The notes below the pieces were generated by a model. That model ran no database searches. It worked only from the letters and a program-made list of their open reading frames with translations, and was not told the origin of the DNA. Positions 16,283-24,724 of a stretch of DNA of 64,000 nt are shown piece after piece. The stretch lies in NCBI RefSeq assembly GCF_014859355.1, contig NZ_JACUUJ010000012.1, forward strand, positions 1 through 64,000. Direction: 5' to 3'. Within the stretch, counting starts at the first letter, position 1; each line of letters starts with the position of its first letter. This DNA is from Yoonia sp. GTDB lineage: Bacteria > Pseudomonadota > Alphaproteobacteria > Rhodobacterales > Rhodobacteraceae. Made by a program: the position numbers and the translations under genes.

Positions 16283-18718
16283 ATGACAATTAACTTCGCG
16301 CTATCGCTGTCTTTTGAAGGGATTGACCTGCTTGTTCGCGTGCCAGGCGGCTGGCGGCTGATTGGCACCGCCAGTCTTGATGACCCTGACCTGGGTACGG
16401 CCCTGGCACGGATGCGCGAACAGGCACAGGGCCTTGCCGATGGCCCCTTGCGCAGCAAGATCGTCATCCCGTTGGAACAGATTAAATGTCTTGCAATCGA
16501 CAGCACACAGACTGACCTGACCGACATCCATGCGATCCTTGACGGGACAACGCCTTATCGCCTTGATGAACTGGTTATTGATTATGAACGCTCCGGCGGG
16601 CGCACCCACATCGCAGCCGTGGCCCGCGAAACCCTGAGCGAAGCTGAAAACTTTGCCATGGACCATGGGTTCAACCCGGTGTGTTTCGTGGCCGTGCCGG
16701 AACCTTTTACCTTTCAGACAGAGATATTTTTTGGCCCAACGTCGATGATGCACGACCTGCTGGGCACAGACGCAACGGTGACACGTGACCCGCTGCCGGT
16801 GCTGGTGGCGGGGACGTCAATCAAATCCAGGATGCTGGTTTTGCATGCCGACAACGGCGCGGCTGACCTTGATCTGACCGCCTTGCTTGCGCGGGGGGCC
16901 GGTGACAGGCCAGAAGAAACCGACGCGCAGGCGTCGAACCAACAGACCGCAAAAGCCAGGTGTGGCGATGTGTTCATGTCTGACCTTTCTGCGGACAGCA
17001 CCGGGGCGCATAAGGCAATGCAATCAAGCGATGCAACCGCGACGATCAGGGCCGATGCGATTGTCGCGGAATATTATCCGCATCGCCCTGAAGCGATCAA
17101 CCGGTTGCAGCGACCGGCCAAATCAACAACGCGGGTTGACCGCATTATCCCCGAATATTGCCCCATGCTGCGGACAACCACGGCCCATATCCTTACGGCC
17201 ACACCGCCCCCCGCAGCAACGCCAAAAACACGCAATTTTGCAGCCCCGTCGGGCCAATCCCGGCGCGCACCTGTTGCGTCCAGCCATCGCAGGCTGATCG
17301 CCGGCTCTGCCGTTGCAGCGGGGGTTCTGCTAATTTTCGGGCTGATCTGGGCGCAAGACAAATTTCCTGACACGGCGACGCGGGGCATCTCGGCACAACA
17401 GGCCGACAACCTGACCGACGCCGCCCCGTTGCCACCACTTCAAACCATCACGGCCAGCCCCCGGCCGAGTCTGCCTGATCTGGCGCTGGCAGCGCCGCGC
17501 GCCATTGACGCACCGATCACCCCGACCCCCCAAGGTGGCGCAGACGTCCCTACTGCCGATGCACTGCGCGTAGACATGCCGCCTGCCAATACCCCGCTGG
17601 GCCAAGTGCTAAGCCCCGATCAAGCTGCCGGAATTTACGCGGCTACGGGCGTTTGGCAACGGGCGCCGCGCTTTGCCAGTGTCCCCCGCGCCACGTCTGA
17701 GATATCTGTTACGCCCCCCGCACCATTGCCTGCGGCGGGCCGGATAACGCAGCCGGCAACTGTCGCCCTGCCGCTGGACGAAACCGACATGAGCTTTCTA
17801 CCCCCCGCTGACCCACCACCGGCTGACGTCCGTTTTACCATTGATGAAAACGGCTTTGTTCAGGCAACACCCGAAGGAACGCTCACGCCAGAAGGTGCCA
17901 TTGTCTTTGCGGGGTTGCCTGACATTCAATTGCGCCTGCGTCCGGAACGGGCCGAAACGGCGCCGGCTGAAACGGCAACGCCTGCGGAGGAAACAAATGG
18001 CGTGGTCGTCATCGCTGGCGCGCCTTCTGTCCAGCCACCGCTGCGCCCTGATGAAATTGCCCCTTCGATCAGCCCCGGGGGCGTTGCCCTGACGCAGCTT
18101 GAACCTGCGACAGCCGATGTCACAGAATCATCCCAGTTGGCCCCGGTGACCGCTTCGCTGCGCCCTCGTCTGCGGCCGGCCAGCATCGCGTCAGCAGTTG
18201 CAAGCGCCACGGCACCTGCAAACCCCGATATCACCGCCGTCATTTCCGAAATTGAACGAGACAGCGCGGCGCGGGCATTCATCGACATGACTCCGCGCGC
18301 GGTCGGTGCATCAAAACGCCCCGAAGCACGCCCCCGGAATTTCGACCGTGTTGTTGCCGTTGCCCAATCACGCCCACAGCCCGCCGCCGCCCCGGACAGA
18401 TCAGCACCCGACACAAACGCGCCCATAGACGAGGCACCGCCTGAACTGACACTGCCACCAACCACCACGGCAATTCCGGGGGGTGTGGCCCGTGCGGCAA
18501 CGCAAGAAAATGTGATCTCATTGCGGGACATGAACCTGATCGGCGTTTATGGTCGCTCCAATGCCCGCCGGGCGCTGGTGCGCCTGAACAATGGGCGGTA
18601 TGTCAGGGTCGAGGTTGGCAGCACGCTTGATGGTGGGCAGGTGACAGCAATCAGTGAAAAATCACTGAACTTCGTCAAACGCGGGCGCACTTACGCACTG
18701 GAACTGCCATCTGGGTAA
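16283..18718 (+). CDS. Large single-pass membrane protein with PilP-like C-terminus
   Basis: This protein of 811 residues is not recognised by name. Residues 1 to about 170 form a globular cytoplasmic domain (N-F-A-L-S-L-S-F-E-G-I-D-L-L-V-R) that recalls the actin-like PilM/GspL class, but the nucleotide motifs are not clear. One transmembrane segment lies at about residues 337-356. A region of more than 350 residues rich in Pro, Ala and Thr follows. The last 65 residues (I-G-V-Y-G-R-S-N-A-R-R-A-L-V-R-L-N-N-G-R) resemble the PilP beta domain. The topology is thus cytoplasmic N-terminus, one membrane pass and a long periplasmic stalk with a small beta domain at its end. The ATG at 16283 is preferred over an upstream TTG at 16274. 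No pilus genes are near. Confidence 0.6.
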   Translation: MTINFALSLSFEGIDLLVRVPGGWRLIGTASLDDPDLGTALARMREQAQGLADGPLRSKIVIPLEQIKCLAIDSTQTDLTDIHAILDGTTPYRLDELVIDYERSGGRTHIAAVARETLSEAENFAMDHGFNPVCFVAVPEPFTFQTEIFFGPTSMMHDLLGTDATVTRDPLPVLVAGTSIKSRMLVLHADNGAADLDLTALLARGAGDRPEETDAQASNQQTAKARCGDVFMSDLSADSTGAHKAMQSSDATATIRADAIVAEYYPHRPEAINRLQRPAKSTTRVDRIIPEYCPMLRTTTAHILTATPPPAATPKTRNFAAPSGQSRRAPVASSHRRLIAGSAVAAGVLLIFGLIWAQDKFPDTATRGISAQQADNLTDAAPLPPLQTITASPRPSLPDLALAAPRAIDAPITPTPQGGADVPTADALRVDMPPANTPLGQVLSPDQAAGIYAATGVWQRAPRFASVPRATSEISVTPPAPLPAAGRITQPATVALPLDETDMSFLPPADPPPADVRFTIDENGFVQATPEGTLTPEGAIVFAGLPDIQLRLRPERAETAPAETATPAEETNGVVVIAGAPSVQPPLRPDEIAPSISPGGVALTQLEPATADVTESSQLAPVTASLRPRLRPASIASAVASATAPANPDITAVISEIERDSAARAFIDMTPRAVGASKRPEARPRNFDRVVAVAQSRPQPAAAPDRSAPDTNAPIDEAPPELTLPPTTTAIPGGVARAATQENVISLRDMNLIGVYGRSNARRALVRLNNGRYVRVEVGSTLDGGQVTAISEKSLNFVKRGRTYALELPSG

Positions 18719-18727
18719 TTTGGCCGA

Positions 18728-19834
18728 TTAACTTGATGAAGCATCGGGAAGCAGCACACCCCGCGCGATCTGGTCTGCCTCAATGCTTTCAAAAAGCGCT
18801 TTGAAATTACCTTCGCCAAAGCCGTCGTCGCCTTTGCGCTGGATGAATTCAAAAAAGATCGGGCCGATTACAGTTTTGCTGAAAATTTGCAGCAAAATGC
18901 GGGTTTCGCCGCCGTTTACGACGCCTTCGCCGTCGATCAGAATGCCGTATTTCATCATCCTGTCTTTTGGCTCTGTATGGCCAGGAACGCGTGTTTCGCT
19001 TTGGTTATAATAGGCTGCGGGCGGTTTTGGCATGAATTTGATGCCGCGGCGGGCGATTTCATCGGTCGCAGTGTAAATATCGCGGGCGCCAACGGCGATA
19101 TGCTGGATCCCTTCGCCGTTATAGCGTTTGAGGTATTCAACGATCTGGCCTGTCTCTCCACGGTCCTCATTGATGGGAATACGGATGCGGCCGCAGGGCG
19201 ATGTCAGCGCGCGTGACAAGAGCCCGGTGAATTTTCCTGCGATATCGAAAAACCGGATTTCCTTGAAATTGAATAGATCACCATAAAAGGCGAACCATTT
19301 ATCCATGTTCCCCTTATGCACATTATGCGTCAGGTGATCGAGATAATAGAAACCAACGCCGGTTGGATGGGCATCTGCGACCCAGTCAAATTCTGCATTG
19401 AACGGGTTGGTGTCGTAATATTGGTCGATAAAATAGATCAGGCTACCGCCAATCCCTACGATGGCAGGCACCTCCAGTGTTCTGCCAGATCCTTCGTAGG
19501 GCACCGCACCTTTGCTGACGGCATGATCAAAGGCGTGCTGCGCGTCGATAACCCGCCAGCCCATCGACGGCGCACAGGGGCCGTGTTGCGCAATAAATTC
19601 TGCCGCATGGCTGCCCGGTTCGCTATTGATAATATAAGTAATATCGCCTTGCTGCCAAAGCTCTATTGCCTTGGACTTGTGGGTGGCTGTCCGTGTATAG
19701 CCCATTTTGCTGAACAGATCGCGCAGCGTATCAGGTTCGGGATGCGCAAATTCAACAAACGCAAAGCCATCTGTTCCGGCCGGGTTCTCTGTCGTGATCT
19801 TTGCTTTGGGGGCGTCGTGCGGGAAAGGGCCCAT
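18728..19834 (-). CDS. hpd: 4-hydroxyphenylpyruvate dioxygenase
   Basis: This non-haem iron enzyme converts 4-hydroxyphenylpyruvate to homogentisate, the second step of tyrosine breakdown. It has two VOC-type halves. The iron ligands can be placed in Y-L-D-H-L-T-H-N-V, in G-I-Q-H-I-A-V-G and in the C-terminal F-F-E-F-I-Q-R-K-G. The length of 368 residues is normal. AGGAGA lies six bases before the ATG at 19834. It is divergently transcribed from an Lrp/AsnC regulator with an AT-rich gap of 133 bases, a common pairing for amino-acid catabolic genes. The next enzymes, homogentisate dioxygenase and fumarylacetoacetase, are not in the window. Confidence 0.96.
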   Translation of the reverse strand: MGPFPHDAPKAKITTENPAGTDGFAFVEFAHPEPDTLRDLFSKMGYTRTATHKSKAIELWQQGDITYIINSEPGSHAAEFIAQHGPCAPSMGWRVIDAQHAFDHAVSKGAVPYEGSGRTLEVPAIVGIGGSLIYFIDQYYDTNPFNAEFDWVADAHPTGVGFYYLDHLTHNVHKGNMDKWFAFYGDLFNFKEIRFFDIAGKFTGLLSRALTSPCGRIRIPINEDRGETGQIVEYLKRYNGEGIQHIAVGARDIYTATDEIARRGIKFMPKPPAAYYNQSETRVPGHTEPKDRMMKYGILIDGEGVVNGGETRILLQIFSKTVIGPIFFEFIQRKGDDGFGEGNFKALFESIEADQIARGVLLPDASSS

Positions 19835-19967
19835 CGTGAATCTCCTGATGTCGCGTTTTTCGGATTATACCGCGTCATTTTCGCGTAATTTAGCCAATTT
19901 AGACTATATTTTCTGTTAATTATGCAATATTTAAGCGTATATTTTATCAAATAAGCGGAGTTCACGC
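19835..19967. promoter_or_regulatory. AT-rich divergent promoter region of hpd and the Lrp regulator
   Basis: The gap is far more AT-rich than its neighbours, especially 19858-19955. It carries runs such as TTTAGCCAATTTAGAC and TTAATTATGCAATATTTAA. Lrp-type regulators bind and bend AT-rich DNA, so this is the probable site where the divergent regulator controls hpd and itself. I cannot define single operator boxes. Confidence 0.5.
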
Positions 19968-20426
19968 ATGACGCTTGATACAACAGACCGGCGATTGCTC
20001 GCGACACTGCAACACGATTCGACCCAAACAGCACAGGATCTGGGGGCCACATTGCATATGTCACCCTCACAGGCCGGGCGGCGGCGTCAGCGGCTGGAGG
20101 TCGAAGGGTATATCGCGGGCTATCGTGCGCATCTGAGCCCTGAAAAGGTTGGCCTGCATGTCGAGGCATTCATCCGGGTGGTCATGGCAACGCATACCGC
20201 GCAAAACGCGCAGGATTTTGTGCGGATGACCCGCACCAGGCCCGATATTGTTGGCGCATGGACCCTGACCGGCGAGGCTGATTACCTGCTGCGCGTGTAT
20301 TGTGCGGATCTTGCGGCACTCAATCTTTTGGTGCAGCAGGTCTTGCTGCCGCATCCGGCCGTCAGCCGGGTGCAAAGCCAGATCGTCATGGAACGTATCA
20401 AACCCGACGCGCCGTTGCCGGTTTAG
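19968..20426 (+). CDS. Lrp/AsnC family transcriptional regulator
   Basis: The 152-residue protein has an N-terminal winged helix-turn-helix (D-R-R-L-L-A-T-L-Q-H-D ... L-G-A-T-L-H-M-S-P-S-Q-A-G-R-R). The C-terminal RAM domain (about residues 70-145) includes the G-A-W-T-L-T-G-E-A-D-Y-L-L-R-V turn that forms the ligand-binding dimer interface. AGCGGAG precedes the ATG. Its divergent position to hpd suggests that it controls tyrosine breakdown in response to an aromatic amino acid. This is inferred from position, not from the sequence of the sensor domain. Its 3' end faces cobT. Confidence 0.92.
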   Translation: MTLDTTDRRLLATLQHDSTQTAQDLGATLHMSPSQAGRRRQRLEVEGYIAGYRAHLSPEKVGLHVEAFIRVVMATHTAQNAQDFVRMTRTRPDIVGAWTLTGEADYLLRVYCADLAALNLLVQQVLLPHPAVSRVQSQIVMERIKPDAPLPV

Positions 20427-20462
20427 CATCGCAAAGGTGGGCCTGTTGGCCGCAGCCGGCCA

Positions 20463-21473
20463 TCAACCGTCGCTGACCCCCGCTTCGGCAAAGGTTGCCA
20501 TACCCGAATGGCAGGCGACCGCCCCTTGCAAAACGGCAATCGCCAAGGCTGCGCCCGACCCTTCACCCAGCCGCAAGCCAAGGTTCAAAAGCGGTGCCTT
20601 CCCAAGTGCATCCAGCAAGGCCTGATGCGCGCCTTCGGCACTCAGATGTCCGGCAACGGCGTGATCAAGGGCACCGGGATGGGTTTTTTCCAGCACAGCG
20701 GCAGCAGCACAGCAGATGAAACCGTCCAGAATGACGGGAATCCGGTAATGGCGGGCTGCTGCGATCGCCCCCGCCATAGCCGCCAGTTCGCGCCCCCCAA
20801 GGCACCGCAGCGCCATCAGCGGATCGGATGTGGCGTGCAACGCCAATCCGCGCGCAACGACTGCGATCTTTTGCGCAAGGCCCGCATCATCGACACCGGT
20901 GCCGCGCCCGGTCCAGCGCGCGGCATCCCCGCCAAGCACCGCGGCGGCAACTGCGGCGGCAGCCGTGGTATTGCCGATCCCCATTTCCCCTGTCACCAGC
21001 AAATCCGCCTGTGGGTCCACTGCCGCCCAGCCCGTTTGCAAGGCCGCGATGAGTTCTTCTTCGGTCATTGCGGGCGCTTGGGTGAAATCGACGGTCGGCA
21101 CATCCAGGGTCAGCGCGTGAACGTCCATGCGCGCACCAAATACCTTGCACAACTGGTTGATTGCTGCCCCACCATGTTGAAAATTCGCCACCATCTGCGC
21201 CGTCACCTCGGGCGGAAAAGCCGAGACCCCCTGCGCACAGACCCCGTGATTGCCTGCAAATATCACCACCTGCGGCGCTGTAATGGTCGGCTGGCCTGTG
21301 CCACGCCAGCCCGCATACCAAATTGCCAGATCTTCCAAGCGCCCCAGCGCGGCTGGGGGCTTGGTCAACTGCGCGTTGCGATGCTGCGCAGCCCGCGTTG
21401 CATCCCCATCAGAAGCGGGGCTTTGGGCCAAAAGATTACGAAAAGCAGTTAGGGTTTCAAAGGGCGCTTGCAT
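20463..21473 (-). CDS. cobT: Nicotinate-nucleotide-dimethylbenzimidazole phosphoribosyltransferase
   Basis: CobT attaches phosphoribose from nicotinate mononucleotide to 5,6-dimethylbenzimidazole, forming alpha-ribazole phosphate, the lower ligand of cobalamin. Diagnostic segments are [26 protein letters not shown], the [14 protein letters not shown] loop and the [11 protein letters not shown] motif. The length of 336 residues is normal. A GTG at 21476 directly precedes the ATG at 21473. GAGG is better spaced for the ATG. The gene is divergent from cobS, with about 50 bases between starts, so both steps of nucleotide-loop assembly are side by side. Confidence 0.95.
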   Translation of the reverse strand: MQAPFETLTAFRNLLAQSPASDGDATRAAQHRNAQLTKPPAALGRLEDLAIWYAGWRGTGQPTITAPQVVIFAGNHGVCAQGVSAFPPEVTAQMVANFQHGGAAINQLCKVFGARMDVHALTLDVPTVDFTQAPAMTEEELIAALQTGWAAVDPQADLLVTGEMGIGNTTAAAAVAAAVLGGDAARWTGRGTGVDDAGLAQKIAVVARGLALHATSDPLMALRCLGGRELAAMAGAIAAARHYRIPVILDGFICCAAAAVLEKTHPGALDHAVAGHLSAEGAHQALLDALGKAPLLNLGLRLGEGSGAALAIAVLQGAVACHSGMATFAEAGVSDG

Positions 21474-21523
21474 CACATCCTCGTTGCATCAATTCTGCAC
21501 CCTGTCTAACGATCAGACATGAG

Positions 21524-22312
21524 ATGAAAAGAGCCACAAGGGGCAGATGCTTGGAAAAACGCAACAATATCTTGATTGACCCGCGCGATCTAGCGGCGGC
21601 CTTGGGCCTGCTGACACGGTTGCCTGTCCCGATCGAGACGACCCGTGCGGTGGCGCGGGGTGCGGCGGCCGCATGGGCCTATCCTGTGGTCGGCATCGTC
21701 GTTGCGGTGATTATTTCAGCAACAGTCGCAGTCATGCTGACGCTGGATTTGCCCGCGCAGATCGCCGCCGCATTGGGGCTGGGTGCTGGTGTTGTCCTAA
21801 CCGGAGCCATGCACGAAGACGGGTTGGCCGACACGGCCGACGGGCTTTGGGGCGGCTGGGACCGGGCGCGCAGGCTCGCGATCATGAAGGACAGCCACAT
21901 CGGCACCTATGGCGTCATTGCATTGGCGCTGACCCTGCTGATCCGCTGGCTGGCCCTGACGGCGCTGATCGCATCCGGCAGCCATTGGGCCGCGCTGATC
22001 GGTGCTGCCGCACTGAGCCGTGGGGGGATGGTCGTGCTGATGGGGGCCATGCCCAACGCCCGCGACACCGGCCTTAGCCATCACGTCGGCAGGCCCAGCA
22101 CCGCAACAATCTGGCTGGCTGTGGCAATTGCCGGGGTCATCGGCCTTGTGACCACGGGCTTTGGCGTTGTTTTGATGGCTGCATTGGCTGTGCTGCTGTG
22201 TGGGATGATCGCAAAAGCCAAAATCGGGGGGCAGACCGGCGATATTCTTGGTGCGACACAACAGATGACCGAAATCACGGTGCTTTTAGCAGTGGTTGCC
22301 GCAAGCGCCTAA
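21524..22312 (+). CDS. cobS: Adenosylcobinamide-GDP ribazoletransferase
   Basis: CobS (CobV) joins adenosylcobinamide-GDP and alpha-ribazole to form adenosylcobalamin at the membrane, using the product line of CobT next door. The protein is strongly hydrophobic with several transmembrane segments. It has the family signature H-E-D-G-L-A-D-T-A-D-G-L-W-G-G and the R-R-L-A-I-M-K-D-S-H-I-G-T-Y-G motif. The open frame extends to 21323 over cobT, which is not credible. The ATG at 21524 gives 262 residues. A TTG at 21551 with AAGGGG well spaced upstream is an alternative (253 residues). The gene overlaps the convergent neighbour by four bases at its end. Confidence 0.93.
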   Translation: MKRATRGRCLEKRNNILIDPRDLAAALGLLTRLPVPIETTRAVARGAAAAWAYPVVGIVVAVIISATVAVMLTLDLPAQIAAALGLGAGVVLTGAMHEDGLADTADGLWGGWDRARRLAIMKDSHIGTYGVIALALTLLIRWLALTALIASGSHWAALIGAAALSRGGMVVLMGAMPNARDTGLSHHVGRPSTATIWLAVAIAGVIGLVTTGFGVVLMAALAVLLCGMIAKAKIGGQTGDILGATQQMTEITVLLAVVAASA

Positions 22313-23009
22313 TCAGACAGCATGTCGCACCGCAGCGCCGCCGCAAAACTGTTGCGGTCAACATGCGCGCCAATATCGCGGGTTTGCAATGCACCATCAC
22401 GCAGCAGCGTCGCCATGATGCGACTCCAATCCGCGTTCGCTGTAATCAGCTCTGGCCCCTGCCCGCAATCACGGATGCCGCCACCGATATCGGTTTCGCC
22501 AATACGGTGATTGGTCAGCCCCTCCAACTGCGCGACCGGCACCAGTGTGTCATCGACAAAGCGCCAAACTTTTAGCGTTTTTGCTAAGTGTGGGCGATCA
22601 ATGAAAGCAAGCTCGATCGCGCCGTCACCGTCCAGATCGGCCGCGCCGATTGGCGCCAGCCAACGGAAGGGTTGCCCGATCGCCGGGGTTTGCGCCAGTT
22701 TGCCGGCCGGTCCATAGACTGCCAGCGCGGCCCCCGCGCGTATGTCGGTTTCAATCACGACGATTTCGGGTGCCCCGTCACCGGTCACATCCCACAAACG
22801 TGGTTGCCAGTCTTCGAAAACATGTGTGTCAGGCAGCGTAATGTGATACTGACGCCCATCCGCCACAAACCCCAAGCGCGACCATTCCGCATGATCACCC
22901 AATACACCATGGGCATAACGGTCGCTTGGGGTGTCAAACCACGCTTGCGACACTGTCTGTGCCCCCGCCATTGCAGGCCAGCAAGCAAGGGCAAGGGCGC
23001 AAAGACGCA

Positions 23010-23010
<1 letters not shown>
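22309..23010 (-). CDS. Secreted FG-GAP/VCBS-repeat protein
   Basis: The 233-residue protein has a signal peptide (M-R-L-C-A-L-A-L-A-C-W-P-A-M-A-G-A-Q). It contains FG-GAP-like calcium-binding repeats, seen as W-D-V-T-G-D-G-A-P-E-I and A-A-D-L-D-G-D-G-A-I-E-L-A. These form beta-propeller blades, and D-x-D-G-D-G loops usually bind calcium. No enzyme motif is visible. Its start overlaps the stop of the upstream ferredoxin gene as ATGA, so the two are translated together. The meaning of this pairing is not known to me. Confidence 0.75.
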
Positions 23011-23333
<323 letters not shown>

Positions 23334-23666
23334 TCAAATTATTCCCTCGGATTTTTTCGACGTTGCGCGTTATTTAGTGCAGCACCTCAGGTTCTGCCAG
23401 TCCCATTCCGAAATGGTTTCCCGATCCACAGACCCGAGTCACCGGCCCGCTATTTGATCCTTGAAACTGATGTTGGCGCTATCATCCGTGCGGAATACCG
23501 CACACACCCTGCGTGACCAGTATATTTTTTTCTTATTTTATTATTATTTTCAATTATTTGTCCGCATTTTGTCGATAGCCCTTGTTCTTGTCAGGACACC
23601 CATGTTTCTTTTTCCTGTCAGCGCAGAAAACTGGGCGACACCAAAACGACAATGGGAGGAGACATC
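23334..23666 (+). promoter_or_regulatory. Divergent intergenic region before the TRAP operon
   Basis: This 333-base gap holds the promoters of the ferredoxin gene (minus) and the TRAP genes (plus). An unusually T-rich stretch (about 23521-23560, almost no G or C) lies some 110 bases before the TRAP start and is the most likely promoter-proximal element. I find no gene or RNA in it. Confidence 0.4.
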
Positions 23667-24668
23667 ATGAACGTCCTGAAAGCCGCCGTCGCGGCAACTT
23701 TTGTGTTGGCGGCTCCGGCTGCGCAAGCCGAAGAAGCAAACTATATTCTGGCAACCGCATCAACGGGGGGCACCTATTATCCAGTGGGCGTCGCACTTTC
23801 AACCTTGGTAAAGGTGAAACTGGAACCCAGCGAAGGCATCGGCATGTCCGCAATCAGTTCCGCCGGATCAGGAGAGAACGTCCGGCTGCTGCGCGAAGGC
23901 GAGGCACAGTTTGCCATTTTGCAAGGGCTTTATGGTTATTACGCGGCCAGCGGCACTGGCCCGCTGGAACAGGCAGGCCCGCAAGACCATCTGCGATCTG
24001 TCAGTATGCTTTGGCAGAACGTAGAACAATTCGTCATTTCATCTGATGCCGCCACCACCGGCACAATGTCTGACCTCGTTGCGCTCAAGGGCGCGGCAAT
24101 GGCGTTTGGCGCACAGAACTCTGGCACGATCGGGTCCAACGGTGCCCTGCTGGAAGGGCTGGGGGTTGATATCAATACCGACTACGAACTTGTTTATGGC
24201 GGCTATGGCCCGGCGGCGGATGCCCTGCAAAACGGGCAGGTCAAAGGGTTGGGTGCCCCCGCAGGTGTGCCAACCGGTGCCATCGCGCAATTGATGGCCT
24301 CTGCCGGTGACAGCGTGACGCTTTTGTCATTTACCGAGGAACAGCGGATCGCTGCCGACAATGGCCGCGACTTGTGGACGCCTTACCTGATCCCGGCAGG
24401 CACCTATCCGGGCCAAACCGCCGATGTGATGACCGTCGCACAGCCAAACTTCCTGGCCACGAACGCTGATATCCCAGAAGAAAATGTCTATCTGATTACC
24501 AAGGCGATTTTTGAAAACCTGCCATTCTTGCAGGCCATTCACCCCGCCACCAAGGTGATGGCAATCGAATCCGCCATTGCAGGTTTGCCGCTGCCGCTGC
24601 ACCCCGGCGCGCTGCGCTATTATCAGGAAGTCGGAATTGATGTCCCCGCGCGCCTGATCGCCGACTAA
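23667..24668 (+). CDS. TAXI-family TRAP transporter solute-binding protein
   Basis: This is a periplasmic binding protein of the TAXI class (TRAP-associated extracytoplasmic immunogenic). The start at 23667 follows GGAGGAG. A signal peptide ends at A-A-Q-A-E-E, and the mature part opens Y-I-L-A-T-A-S-T-G-G-T-Y-Y-P-V-G, the TAXI hallmark. Later segments S-A-G-S-G-E-N-V-R-L-L and Q-N-V-E-Q-F-V-I also match. TAXI systems take up dicarboxylates, glutamate or other organic acids. The ligand here is not known. The length is 333 residues. A ten-pair hairpin separates it from its permease gene. Confidence 0.93.
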   Translation: MNVLKAAVAATFVLAAPAAQAEEANYILATASTGGTYYPVGVALSTLVKVKLEPSEGIGMSAISSAGSGENVRLLREGEAQFAILQGLYGYYAASGTGPLEQAGPQDHLRSVSMLWQNVEQFVISSDAATTGTMSDLVALKGAAMAFGAQNSGTIGSNGALLEGLGVDINTDYELVYGGYGPAADALQNGQVKGLGAPAGVPTGAIAQLMASAGDSVTLLSFTEEQRIAADNGRDLWTPYLIPAGTYPGQTADVMTVAQPNFLATNADIPEENVYLITKAIFENLPFLQAIHPATKVMAIESAIAGLPLPLHPGALRYYQEVGIDVPARLIAD

Positions 24669-24674
24669 GCTGAC

Positions 24675-24705
24675 ATGCGGCCCATGGATTTGCTGTGGGC
24701 CGCAT
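24675..24705 (+). terminator. Intra-operon hairpin between TAXI binding protein and permease
   Basis: ATGCGGCCCA (24675-24684) pairs perfectly with TGGGCCGCAT (24696-24705) around an 11-base loop, followed by only TT. It starts seven bases after the binding-protein stop and 20 bases before the permease start. It probably attenuates transcription or protects the upstream mRNA. Confidence 0.6.
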
Positions 24706-24724
24706 TTGCCAAGGGGTTTCCACC

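Noticed and set aside
20508-21452. Reading frame of 314 codons on the plus strand
   Set aside because: It is antisense to cobT and has no protein-like features.
21474-21523. Cobalamin riboswitch between cobT and cobS
   Set aside because: The gap of about 50 bases is far too short and has no B12-box.
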